Origin: Planctomycetota bacterium
Lineage (GTDB): Bacteria; Planctomycetota; Planctomycetia; Pirellulales; Lacipirellulaceae
Reading direction: 5' to 3'
Length of the DNA stretch: 14,469 bases
NCBI GenBank assembly: GCA_024278035.1
Contig: JAJRUA010000046.1
Location: 1 to 14,469 of the forward strand
The notes under the pieces were generated by a model. It saw only the letters and a program-made list of their open reading frames with translations. It was not told the DNA's origin and searched no databases. The position numbers and the translations under genes are program-made. Shown here piece after piece: positions 1 through 6,428 of the stretch; the first letter of the stretch is position 1, and every line of letters starts with the position of its first letter.

Positions 1-34
1 AGGGGCAGCTAGAAGATAATTGTCGGTAGAGTGG

Positions 35-415
35 TCAGTTCGCTGGTGCTGGGCCCGGATCGATGGTGGAGCTACCCGAATCGATGTAGCCACCATCGTA
101 ACTTCCGCCATAGGAAGGCAATTCGTACCCTCCTCCTCCTTGCCAGTCGCCGCCGTTGTAACCGTAGGTCTGCATGCCCGGATCGTAGGCACAACTGGCG
201 TCAACGATCCCTCCGCCGTAGCCACAACCGGGGTCATAAGCAACGGGAGGAGCTGCCATGACGGGCGGGGGAGCGAGAGGAGCAGCAAGCGGAGCGGCTG
301 CGGCTCCGCAGTAGGCTCCACGGCAAAATAAATCACGCACACGACGGCAACACCCACAACCTGTAAGGCTCGGCACCACAGTCGCTACAACCAACACAGC
401 TAATAGTTTCTTCAT
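35..415 (-). CDS. Small Gly/Tyr-rich lipoprotein, function unknown
   Basis: 126-residue protein with a lipoprotein signal: two Lys after Met, a hydrophobic stretch at residues 4-16 and a lipobox LTGC with the acceptor Cys at 20. It should therefore be exported and lipid-anchored. The mature part begins with a Cys/Arg cluster (CGCCRR), passes through an Ala/Pro linker (about 38-58), and ends in a low-complexity tail rich in Gly, Tyr, Asp and Ser (about 60-126) with YDPG, YGGG and YDGGY motifs. AGGAG lies about 10 bases before the ATG and fixes the start. No catalytic domain is recognisable. Similar short Gly/Tyr-rich exported proteins occur in planctomycetes without known function. It is transcribed away from the hydrolase at 730. 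Existence as a gene is fairly sure; the role is not known. Confidence 0.75.
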   Translation of the reverse strand: MKKLLAVLVVATVVPSLTGCGCCRRVRDLFCRGAYCGAAAAPLAAPLAPPPVMAAPPVAYDPGCGYGGGIVDASCAYDPGMQTYGYNGGDWQGGGGYELPSYGGSYDGGYIDSGSSTIDPGPAPAN

Positions 416-437
416 TTTCAGAACTCCTCATGCGGGA

Positions 438-454
438 CGACACGGTTCGTGTCG
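438..454. repeat. Palindrome in the leader of the lipoprotein gene
   Basis: Perfect 7-bp inverted repeat, CGACACG / CGTGTCG, around a 3-base centre. It lies 23 bases upstream of the lipoprotein ATG. It could be an operator or a leader hairpin; nothing decides which. The rest of the gap between the two divergent genes (416-729) holds a G8 run at 474-481 and a short GTTGA/TCAAC hairpin near 586-600, but no gene I can support. Confidence 0.4.
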
Positions 455-729
455 AGTTGGACCGACCTGCTCAGGGGGGGGAGGGCAAACGAGCGGAATA
501 ATCGGCCTAGGCGGGTGCTGCAAGGCAAACACTTGCGCGATGCAGCCGCGAAACAGTACCTCATTTTGAATGATGTGCAAATCAAACCGTTGATTTTTTT
601 CAACATCGGACCTATGCGGATGCTGCTGGTGCGACACGTTTTCTATCCTTAGGGCTTGGAACATGCCGATAGTTTTGTTCGTTGAGCCCGTTTTTTACCC
701 TCCCCCGCCCTGTTTTGTCATTCCCGCCG

Positions 730-1857
730 ATGACCCGACACCCTGCCGCCACGGCCTTTGTTCTCGCCCTGTTCATCACGACTTCGGCCTCTGCCGATGT
801 TTGTCGGTCCCCTGTTTGCCGGCCCGGTGATCGGGTGTTGCTTATCAATACCCGGCCCGTCGGATGTAGCACTTCGGCAGAGCGTTTGGCCAGAAAGACT
901 AAGGCGGCTGAGCGAATCGACGGGGTCTGGCAAAGCTCGACACCGAGTGCCCTACTTGGCTCACTCGATCCGAGTGTTCCGACGGTGGTCTTTATTCATG
1001 GAAATCAAATCGATGCGGCCCACGCACGAACACGGGGGCTAGATGTCTATCGCCAATTCGTACGGTGCGCTGATGACCGACCGATTCAGTTTGTTTTGTT
1101 TTCCTGGTGTTCGGGTAAAGAGCGTGGATTGCTGAACGATTTCCGCATCAAAGCGGCTCGTACTCGTCCGGCCGGATGGCAACTAGCCTGGACCCTTAAC
1201 CAAATGCCCCCCGGGGGGCCCGTCGGGCTACTCGGCTACAGCTACGGTGCCCGAGTAGCGAGTGGAGCCGTCCATCTTCTGGCCGGGGGATCTTTAAGTG
1301 GTTTAACTATTGCTGAAACCTCGGTCGCCGAAACCTCGCCACGACCGCTCAGGGCCGTTTATCTCGCAGCAGCTTTCGATGCTTGTTGGCTGGCTCCCCG
1401 CCAATACCACGGCCAGGCGATGCACCGATTGGATTCGCTGCTCGTTACCACCAACCGCAGCGATCTGGCGATGCGGCTCTTCAAGTTTTCAACGAGAAAT
1501 TACAATCCGAGTGCGATGGGAACGAAGGGGCCCCAAGGCCTTGACGCGGAATCGGCCTCAAAAATCTGCACGATAAACGTCGGGAAATCGGTGGGGCGAA
1601 GCCACGATCTCTACCGCTACATGGCAGCACCAGGGCTCATGCGGATCGCCTGGCATCGACTGACGTTTAGGGAAAAAGGAGCCGGTAGGGGGCAGAGAAC
1701 AGCCGTCGGGTTTCTGTCCGACAACAAAAAGAACGCTATAGTGGAGGGGCCCCTTTCCTCCACGTTGCGTTTTCCTCCGTATCACTCGTCATGCCTTCTC
1801 GCCAAGCCTATCTCAACGGTGCATGGATCCCTGACGCCGGGCTCTCCATCCCCGTAG
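730..1857 (+). CDS. Exported alpha/beta-hydrolase-like protein
   Basis: 375 residues from the ATG at 730, chosen because it opens directly with a signal peptide (MTRHPAATAFVLALFITTSASA, cleavage near residue 22); the upstream ATG at 682 would add 16 residues before it. Hydrolase landmarks follow: strand and oxyanion region VVFIHGNQ (about 86-93), nucleophile elbow GYSYGAR with Ser171, and a late SHDLY with His292 as the likely catalytic His. The acid is not certain. A Cys-rich stretch sits just after the signal peptide. Substrate unknown; esterase or lipase-like chemistry is inferred from the fold only. A 15-base in-frame duplication (1312-1341, AETSV/AETSP) lies after the nucleophile. The last about 60 residues after WHRLTFRE look non-domain and overlap the next gene by 67 bases, suggesting loss of an earlier stop. 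Confidence 0.75.
   Translation: MTRHPAATAFVLALFITTSASADVCRSPVCRPGDRVLLINTRPVGCSTSAERLARKTKAAERIDGVWQSSTPSALLGSLDPSVPTVVFIHGNQIDAAHARTRGLDVYRQFVRCADDRPIQFVLFSWCSGKERGLLNDFRIKAARTRPAGWQLAWTLNQMPPGGPVGLLGYSYGARVASGAVHLLAGGSLSGLTIAETSVAETSPRPLRAVYLAAAFDACWLAPRQYHGQAMHRLDSLLVTTNRSDLAMRLFKFSTRNYNPSAMGTKGPQGLDAESASKICTINVGKSVGRSHDLYRYMAAPGLMRIAWHRLTFREKGAGRGQRTAVGFLSDNKKNAIVEGPLSSTLRFPPYHSSCLLAKPISTVHGSLTPGSPSP
1741..1763 (+). repeat. Hairpin just upstream of the aminotransferase
   Basis: GTGGAGG / CCTCCAC 7-bp stem with a 9-base loop, 28 bases before the aminotransferase ATG and still inside the hydrolase reading frame. A TATAGT sequence (1737-1742) overlaps its left arm and could be a -10 element for the aminotransferase, but no convincing -35 is seen. 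It could be a leader hairpin. Confidence 0.3.
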
Positions 1858-2714
1858 CCGATCTAGGTTTTGCGATGGGGGTGACCCTCACCGAACGTTT
1901 GCGTACGTTCCATGGTCGCATTTGGTGCCAAGCGGAGCATGTCGCTCGCATGAAACGGTCGGCCGAGATCGTCGGCATCGATGTTTCGACCATCGACCAA
2001 ATCGACGCGGCGATCACCGAATACTGGGAGCGACACGCTTCGTTGCGTAAGAAAGGCGACGATTGGACGATCATCGCCTTCGCTACCCCGGGCCTGGGGG
2101 GTGAGCCGACTTGCTGTGTTCATGGTATGCCGCTCCCATTCCAAGAGTGGGCCCACCGGTTTACCGAAGGCGTGAACCTTCGGACCAGTGACATTCGTCA
2201 GACGCCGACGAACTGTTGGCCCTCAGGGCTGAAATGCCGTAGCCGGATGCACTACTATCTTGCGGATCAACAGGCGCAAAAGCAGGAACCGGGTGCTCGT
2301 GCTTTGTTGCTCGACCAAGAAGGCTTTGTTGGCGAAGCGACCACGGCCAACGTGGTGATCTACAGCGAAGCGGAAGGGATTGTTTCACCAAAAAGAGAGA
2401 AGGTATTGCCGGGCGTTACTCTCGCCGTCTTGCACGGCTTGGCAGATGCGCGGGGCGTTCCCTTCACCGAACGTGACCTTACGATCGAAGAGTTCCGTAG
2501 TGCTGACGAGGCGTGGCTTTCCAGCACCTCGGTCTGTTTGTTGCCAATCGTGCGCTGCGACGGCCAGCCGATTGGCACCGGCTCCCCCGGTCCGGGCTAC
2601 GCCCGAATGCTTGGCGCATGGAACGAAACGGTCGGCCTCGACATCGCCGCCCAAGCGGTTGAACGAACCGTTTCTTATGTATCCGTTCCGTCAAACGCAT
2701 CTTCCACTCGCTAG
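1791..2714 (+). CDS. Class IV PLP-dependent aminotransferase (BCAT / aminodeoxychorismate lyase family)
   Basis: 307 residues, a usual length for fold-type IV aminotransferases. N-terminal YLNGAWIP...VADLGFAMG...LRTFHGRIWCQAEHVARM is the family's small domain. SGLKCRSRMHYYLADQQA aligns with the active-site region of IlvE, so Lys148 should form the Schiff base with PLP. GFVGEATTANVVI (178-190) matches the GxxxEGxxxNLF motif, LPGVT (206-210) the phosphate-binding turn, and SSTSVCLLPIVRCDG (244-258) the SGTAxEITPV segment. Whether it makes branched-chain amino acids (ilvE), p-aminobenzoate (pabC) or D-amino acids cannot be told from motifs. The Arg/Tyr substrate-binding residues of IlvE are not clearly kept, which leans away from a plain ilvE. 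The ATG lacks a clear Shine-Dalgarno and lies within the end of the hydrolase frame. Confidence 0.88.
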   Translation: MPSRQAYLNGAWIPDAGLSIPVADLGFAMGVTLTERLRTFHGRIWCQAEHVARMKRSAEIVGIDVSTIDQIDAAITEYWERHASLRKKGDDWTIIAFATPGLGGEPTCCVHGMPLPFQEWAHRFTEGVNLRTSDIRQTPTNCWPSGLKCRSRMHYYLADQQAQKQEPGARALLLDQEGFVGEATTANVVIYSEAEGIVSPKREKVLPGVTLAVLHGLADARGVPFTERDLTIEEFRSADEAWLSSTSVCLLPIVRCDGQPIGTGSPGPGYARMLGAWNETVGLDIAAQAVERTVSYVSVPSNASSTR

Positions 2715-3125
2715 CACGCCGCGTCAAACTCTTCGACTTCTTAATGACTTCTAACGGGGCCTTCGTCGTGAACGGCTAAGTTTTTTGGCTGAATGTGGCT
2801 AAACTCACCAAAAAAGACAAGAATCTCCCCGAAAACATGATTCCCCCCCATTTCCGCCCGAACCTCTCCCGCTTGCTACCTGTCTCTCGGGGGTTGCCAG
2901 TGGCGGAGGTAGGCGAAATTCGCTTGACTCCGAGACCCTGGCATGAAAAACTGCATTCGGTTCCTCTTTGCCAAGCTGGCCACAAGCCAGCCTGCCTAGG
3001 GTGCCGAAGCTTACTGAGTGACCGACTTTTACTGTCCTACGAAGGACAGGGGCCGGCTCACCACCCATTATCTCTCTGCTGAGCCGTGCTTCTTCAACGC
3101 ACGGCAGCGCACGAGGAGTCCCATT
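2715..3125. other. Intergenic region with promoter-like sites and first hairpins
   Basis: No protein gene is supported here. A TTGACT (2924-2929) with 17-base spacing to AAAACT is a weak promoter candidate for rightward transcription. From 2972 on, four inverted repeats follow each other: 2972-2994 (CAAGCTGGC/GCCAGCCTG, one mismatch), 3032-3049 (CTGTCCT/AGGACAG, tetraloop ACGA), 3054-3086 (CGGCTCA/TGAGCCG) and 3084-3104 (CCGTGC/GCACGG). The last two share bases and so compete. Confidence 0.5.
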
Positions 3126-3675
3126 ATGAAGACGACCATCAAAAACGCATCGATCATCGCCACCATCGCCATTAAGGCCATTGGTACGTTCATCGTCGTT
3201 TCGGCCGCTTCGGGCTCCCGCTGGCGTTATGTGGTCAGCGGCGTACGTGTGGTACGCCATCAGCTCGCCTTGCTAGGACTACCTGTCCTAGCGGCGGATG
3301 CGATGCCAGCCATGGCGACGTGTCCGACGACGAGCTGTCGAACGAGTAATTCGCGCTCGAATTGCTCGTCGGCCGTCGCCTAACAGCAAGCCGTTGACCG
3401 GGGTTTTTTACAGTGTTTAACGCCACTGTAAAGCAAAGCCCCCAACAACTGGCTACTGCGACGCCGCTCGCCCCCCGGACCTGCCGCGGTCCTTGGTGCG
3501 TACCTGTTGGTTCGTATCAGCCCCCGAGTCTTAGCAAGCTCGTCCGTGCTTTTTCCAGCACGGCTTAACACGGTTTGGTACTTCGGTCTTTTTCGACCGC
3601 TGGAAACTTCCCAATGGGTTTTGAGACAAACATTCAGCTTTTGCTTTCTCCTGCTGCAACGCAAACAAAGCAAAA
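2972..3675 (+). other. Hairpin-rich region upstream of the sigma factor
   Basis: About a dozen short inverted repeats occur in roughly 700 bases. Besides the four before 3110 there are: 3240-3258 (GGCGTAC/GTACGCC), 3266-3296 (CGCC-TT-GCTAGGAC/GTCCTAGC-GGCG), 3342-3369 (12-bp arms with one T-G pair, loop CGCT), 3400-3442 (TTTACAGTG/CACTGTAAA inside GGGG/CCCC), 3477-3492 (GGACC/GGTCC), 3544-3563 (CCGTGCT/AGCACGG), 3584-3599 (CGGTC/GACCG) and 3639-3675 (TTTTGCTTT/AAAGCAAAA). None is followed by a T-run on the plus strand, so they do not look like ordinary terminators. The region could be a long structured leader of the sigma-factor mRNA or an independent RNA. This is inference from inverted repeats only; no known RNA family was recognised. 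Confidence 0.5.
3126..3383 (+). CDS. Small hydrophobic protein, unknown, inside the hairpin region
   Basis: 85 residues. The ATG is preceded by GAGGAG about 7 bases upstream, one of the better ribosome binding sites in the window. Residues 1-27 resemble a signal or membrane segment (two Lys, then an Ile/Ala/Val-rich run, ending SAASG). The rest is basic then Ser/Thr/Cys-rich with four Cys (TCPTTSCRTSN...NCSS). Third-codon positions are mostly G or C, in line with neighbouring genes, which favours coding. Against this, three strong hairpins (3240-3258, 3266-3296, 3342-3369) lie within it, and no family is recognised. It could be a real small secreted or membrane protein, a leader peptide, or a chance frame in a structured RNA. 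Confidence 0.42.
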   Translation: MKTTIKNASIIATIAIKAIGTFIVVSAASGSRWRYVVSGVRVVRHQLALLGLPVLAADAMPAMATCPTTSCRTSNSRSNCSSAVA

Positions 3676-3699
3676 TTTTCATAAGAGAGAATTAGAACC
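3384..3699. other. Leader region of the sigma-factor gene
   Basis: No protein gene is supported. It holds five of the hairpins described for the larger region, including the GGGG/CCCC-clamped one at 3400-3442 and the A/T-rich 9-bp stem at 3639-3675 that ends 24 bases before the sigma ATG. A weak AAGAGAGAA (about 3682-3690) is the only ribosome-binding candidate for the sigma gene. Confidence 0.45.
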
Positions 3700-4356
3700 A
3701 TGACCGCAACTGCATTAGCTCCCCGTCCTGCCGAACTTAGTTCCCTAAATTTAGCTCCCAGACGATCTGCTCCGCTAGACGTTTTCTCACTCACGGAGGC
3801 TTCGACCGAGACGCTCGTCGTTGCAGCCCAAACGGGCGACCGCGATGCCTTCGGCGAACTGGTCGAACGGTTCGGGGGAATGGTCCAGGCGGTCGCGCTG
3901 CGTCGCTTGGGGAACCACGCCGAAGCGATTGAGCTCAGCCAAGAGGTGCTCATGCGGGCGATGGATCGGTTGCACCAACTGTCGGAGCCGAAGGCGTTCG
4001 GTGGGTGGATCAAGTCGATCACCGTCCGGATGGCGATCAACCGACAGGTGCGCCGACGAAGGACGGTCGATACCGAGCCGGCAACGCTTGAAGCCACCTG
4101 CACGTCGGACGAGACACCCCTCACCGCCGCCTTGTCCGCCGAGCGAGCTGCATTGGTGCGAGAGGGTCTTGCACGACTTCGTGAAATGGACCGCGACACG
4201 CTCGTCGCGTTCTACTTCCGAGGCCAATCACTGCGAGAGATGAGCGATGCGTTCAGCGCCCCGGTCGGCACAATCAAACGCCGCTTGCACGTCGCTCGGA
4301 ACCGGCTGGCTGCAGAGCTGGTGGCCGAAGAGTTGGCTGAGCAGGTAGCCGTTTGA
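3700..4356 (+). CDS. ECF-like sigma-70 family RNA polymerase sigma factor
   Basis: 218 residues. After a about 35-residue Ala/Pro/Leu-rich N-terminal extension, region 2 lies at about 50-119 (DAFGELVERFGGMVQAVALRR, then the DAxELxQEVxMRAM-type core at 73-88 and KAFGGWIKSITVRMAINRQVRRRR). A linker (120-150) leads to region 4 at about 152-206 (LARLREMDRDTLVAFYFRGQSLREMSDAFSAPVGTIKRRLHVARNRL), with the DNA-reading helix VGTIKRRLHVAR. Regions 1.1 and 3 are absent, as in ECF sigma factors. No anti-sigma factor (zinc-finger or membrane type) lies next to it. It is preceded by the hairpin-rich region and a weak Shine-Dalgarno. Control may therefore be through its leader RNA or transcription; this is inferred. 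Target promoters are unknown. Confidence 0.88.
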   Translation: MTATALAPRPAELSSLNLAPRRSAPLDVFSLTEASTETLVVAAQTGDRDAFGELVERFGGMVQAVALRRLGNHAEAIELSQEVLMRAMDRLHQLSEPKAFGGWIKSITVRMAINRQVRRRRTVDTEPATLEATCTSDETPLTAALSAERAALVREGLARLREMDRDTLVAFYFRGQSLREMSDAFSAPVGTIKRRLHVARNRLAAELVAEELAEQVAV

Positions 4357-4381
4357 GACGAAATTATTAGAAATGCAATCC

Positions 4382-4414
4382 GCAGCCGCCCAAGGAAAGT
4401 CCCTGGGCGGCTGC
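4382..4414 (+). terminator. Strong hairpin after the sigma-factor gene
   Basis: GCAGCCGCCCA / TGGGCGGCTGC, an 11-bp perfect stem beginning 25 bases after the stop codon. It lacks a following T-run, so it may act as a weak terminator or a 3'-end stabiliser rather than a classic intrinsic terminator. Confidence 0.5.
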
Positions 4415-4560
4415 TAGCATTGATAGCTCAAGGAATTAGCCACAGAGGGCAATAAAAAACCGGCGTTGACCTCCATTTCGGAATTGGAACATCATGTGTC
4501 TATCGGCAAGATCAACTGCCGCCGAGAGAGAAGGGAAACCGGCCCTCGCTTAGCGGCTCT

Positions 4561-4570
4561 CCCCCCCCCC
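4561..4570. repeat. C10 homopolymer upstream of the DUF2513 gene
   Basis: Ten C in a row, 21 bases before the DUF2513 ATG and just ahead of its AAGGAAGG ribosome binding site. Such tracts are prone to slippage. Since it lies in the leader, length change would alter spacing rather than frame, unless translation starts further upstream (an in-frame start at 4466 exists). Confidence 0.7.
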
Positions 4571-4591
4571 GAGTGCAAAGGAAGGCGCCCG

Positions 4592-5446
4592 ATGAAACGC
4601 GATTTGGATTTAGCCCGACAACTGTTAATGGATATCGAAGGCCACGGAGCCGATTGCGCTCTCAGTGCCCTTCGGCCCGGCGCCCTTCGGCCCAGTGCTC
4701 TTCGACCCAGCGCGGCGAGTGAGGCGGAGGAACGACTCCGGTACCACGTACGTTTGTTGATCGACACCGGCTATGTGAAAGAGACCGACCACCCATCGAA
4801 TGGCGTCCCCTGCATAAGGCTGACGAACGCCGGCCACGAATTCTTGGAACTGGCTTACTGCGACGCGCGCTGGCGCGAAGCGAAGTGGACTGTGCTAGAA
4901 CGGACCGGTTCGCTATCGCTTACCGTGCTAAAGGCGGTGTTAACCCGCTGGGCTCTTGAAGCGGCCTCGCAGGGCGAACATTTGCGCCCTCACGATTTGC
5001 GCCGGCCCGCTTATTTCCGGACCGAGGCTCGCTACGAAGCTCCCCTTTACCAGGCAACTCGTTACGAGGTTCCCCGTTATGAGGCCCCTCGTTTTGAGCC
5101 CCGTTATCGTTACAAGCCCCTTCACCAGGATCCAATTTTCTATCGTCGCCGGAAGAACAGAGAGGCCGCTACGGAGATGGGCAACGACGAGCTGCGACTT
5201 GCCAGCGCTCGAACGGCCGATTACTTAGAGCGCTTGGATTGGCAAGGAACGGGAGATTGGCAGGGAACACGGGATTGGCAAGAAACACGGGACGGGGCCC
5301 ATTCGTTCGATTGGCGCAACGATCAGGACCGCGATGCTTACGCCCGCGATCTTTATGCACAGAACCTCTACGCCCAAAACTTGCGATCCACTTCGTACGA
5401 ACCGATCGGTGAATACGGCGAAGCCTTGCCAGTTCATGTTGTCTGA
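4592..5446 (+). CDS. DUF2513-domain protein with repeat insert and repeat-rich tail
   Basis: 284 residues from the ATG at 4592, chosen because AAGGAAGG lies 7 bases before it and the DUF2513 domain starts there (MKRDLDLARQLLMDIE). The domain continues with LRYHVRLLIDTGYV (49-62), IRLTNAGHEFLELA (75-88) and a SLSLTVLKAVL segment (107-117), giving a winged-helix-like layout. Family function is unknown; members are often linked to phages or plasmids. Two things are odd. An SALRP/GALRP repeat (3 x 15 bases, 4664-4708) sits inside the domain. The C-terminal half (about 140-284) is low-complexity: RYEAP-type repeats (5030-5101), DWQGTR repeats (3 x 18 bases, 5237-5290) and LYAQN twice (5351-5380). 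This tail is hydrophilic, rich in Arg, Tyr and Asp, and probably disordered. Role unknown; DNA or RNA binding is a guess. Confidence 0.72.
   Translation: MKRDLDLARQLLMDIEGHGADCALSALRPGALRPSALRPSAASEAEERLRYHVRLLIDTGYVKETDHPSNGVPCIRLTNAGHEFLELAYCDARWREAKWTVLERTGSLSLTVLKAVLTRWALEAASQGEHLRPHDLRRPAYFRTEARYEAPLYQATRYEVPRYEAPRFEPRYRYKPLHQDPIFYRRRKNREAATEMGNDELRLASARTADYLERLDWQGTGDWQGTRDWQETRDGAHSFDWRNDQDRDAYARDLYAQNLYAQNLRSTSYEPIGEYGEALPVHVV
4664..4708 (+). repeat. 15-base tandem repeat x3 (S/G-ALRP)
   Basis: Three in-frame copies of AGTGCCCTTCGGCCC-like units (4664-4678, 4679-4693, 4694-4708) encoding SALRP, GALRP, SALRP inside the DUF2513 domain. Copies differ at a few bases, so the expansion is not brand new. 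Confidence 0.85.
5237..5290 (+). repeat. 18-base tandem repeat x3 (DWQGTR)
   Basis: Three adjacent 18-base units starting GATTGGCA (5237, 5255, 5273) encode DWQGTG, DWQGTR and DWQETR in the tail of the DUF2513 protein. Confidence 0.9.
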
Positions 5447-5462
5447 TCGGATGGCGTAATCG

Positions 5463-5515
5463 AAAAAAACCTAACGAGGACGTCCACCGGCAACGGAGGG
5501 CGTCCCCGTTTTTTT
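5463..5515. terminator. Bidirectional intrinsic terminator between DUF2513 gene and lexA
   Basis: The hairpin at 5474-5508 pairs ACG-GGACG-TCC with GGA-GGCGTCC-CGT (small internal mismatches). T7 (5509-5515) follows on the plus strand and A7 (5463-5469) precedes it, which is a T-run for minus-strand transcripts. It thus fits both the DUF2513 gene (ending at 5446) and lexA (ending at 5577), which converge here. Confidence 0.8.
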
Positions 5516-5576
5516 CGTATAAAAATCTGGCGGGAAGGATGAGAGGAAGCCCAACAAGTTCGCGTCATCGCGGCGA

Positions 5577-6191
5577 TCAGAGGCGGCGAACCACTCCCGT
5601 GACGACGCCCAGCACCCGGACGTTGCGGCAGTAGATCGGTTTCATCGTGCTGTTGGCCGGTTGAAGACGGATACGGTTCGCCTCGGGATACCAGTATTTG
5701 AGCGTGGCGTCCCCTTCGTCGGTGATCGCAACGACGATGTCTCCCTTATGGGCAGTCTTCGTTCGACGGCAGACGACGAGGTCGCCATCGGCGATCTGGG
5801 CTTCGATCATCGACTCCCCTTTCACACGAAGAGCGAACTGGTTTTTCTTGGTCGGAAACCAATCCTCAAACTGGAATCGGTCCGCCATTTCAATCGCTTC
5901 GGTCAAGTTCCCCGCAGCAATCGAACCGACGAGCGGCATCCCCGTCGGGCTCATCGCCTCCGGGGCCAGTTGAATCGCCCGCGAACGATTCGATTCACGG
6001 ATGATCGCTCCTTTCTTCTCCAGCGCCTTGAGATGGCACATTACGCCGTTGGGAGAGGCGATCTTGAACTCCCCGCCAATTTCCCGCACCGTCGGGCCGT
6101 AGCCACGGCCTTCGATCTTCTTACGAATGAAATCGAGTACTTCCCGTTGGCGGGCGGTCAGGGAATCGAGCAAAAAGGGATCGTAAGGCAC
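5577..6191 (-). CDS. lexA: LexA repressor, SOS response regulator and self-cleaving protease
   Basis: Read from the GTG at 6191 (AGGAAG 7 bases upstream), it has 204 residues, the normal LexA length; the next start upstream, ATG at 6293, would add 34 unlikely residues. The winged helix is at about 8-70 (LTARQREVLDFIRKKIEGRGYGPTVREIG...GVMCHLKALEKKG). The C-terminal S24 peptidase domain has the self-cleavage pair Ala93-Gly94 in GSIAAGNLTE, catalytic Ser127 in VKGESMIE and Lys165 in DATLKYW. All are intact, so RecA-stimulated self-cleavage should work. LexA binds SOS boxes and represses DNA-damage genes, usually including itself. The upstream palindrome at 6265-6280 is a possible site but also fits a repeat family. 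It is transcribed divergently from the protease gene at 6429. Confidence 0.95.
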   Translation of the reverse strand: MPYDPFLLDSLTARQREVLDFIRKKIEGRGYGPTVREIGGEFKIASPNGVMCHLKALEKKGAIIRESNRSRAIQLAPEAMSPTGMPLVGSIAAGNLTEAIEMADRFQFEDWFPTKKNQFALRVKGESMIEAQIADGDLVVCRRTKTAHKGDIVVAITDEGDATLKYWYPEANRIRLQPANSTMKPIYCRNVRVLGVVTGVVRRL

Positions 6192-6236
6192 GGGGGGCTT
6201 CCTGCGATTAGGGCGTTCGGTTGGAGAAAAAGCTGG

Positions 6237-6322
6237 ACAGGAGGACAGGATTAAAAAGGGATTTACAGGAAAAATCCTGTTATATCCCGGCAATTTTTGT
6301 CATCCTGTCGATCTTTCCTGTC
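6237..6322. repeat. ACAGGAT-type repeat cluster with central palindrome upstream of lexA
   Basis: Two ACAGGA units (6237-6251) face ATCCTGTC and TCCTGTC (6302-6322) in inverted order. Between them lies the perfect palindrome ACAGGA-AAAA-TCCTGT (6265-6280), 74 bases before the lexA GTG. The words match those in the 8865-8985 element, so this is probably a member of the same intergenic repeat family. A LexA operator role for the palindrome is possible but unproven. Confidence 0.6.
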
Positions 6323-6351
6323 TCTTTTAGGTCAAAAATGGGGCGGCTGGC

Positions 6352-6357
6352 TATAAT
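6352..6357 (+). promoter_or_regulatory. Candidate -10 element for the protease pair
   Basis: A perfect TATAAT lies 72 bases before the ATG of the protease gene at 6429. No good -35 is found at 16-18 bases upstream, so this rests on the -10 alone. Confidence 0.4.
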
Positions 6358-6428
6358 GACTATTGTCGCTCGTGGCGGCCTGCTGCTCCATTGAATTGTG
6401 CTAAACAATTGTCGACTGTCAATAGCAA

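Noticed and set aside
2795..3082. 95-residue plus-strand frame after the aminotransferase
   Set aside because: It starts at GTG, has no ribosome binding site, runs across hairpins, and its protein has no family features.
2805..3260. 151-residue minus-strand frame
   Set aside because: It covers the hairpin region and part of the small plus-strand gene; composition is Arg/Gly-rich without any domain or start signal.
2972..3675. Integron attC-like array
   Set aside because: The hairpins are short and I found no paired core sites of attC type, and there is no integrase in the window.
3531..4199. 222-residue minus-strand frame
   Set aside because: It is antisense to the sigma factor, Ser/Arg-rich, as expected for a shadow of a GC-rich gene.
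5661..6254. 197-residue plus-strand frame over lexA
   Set aside because: It is antisense to a certain lexA with intact catalytic residues; no domain is seen.
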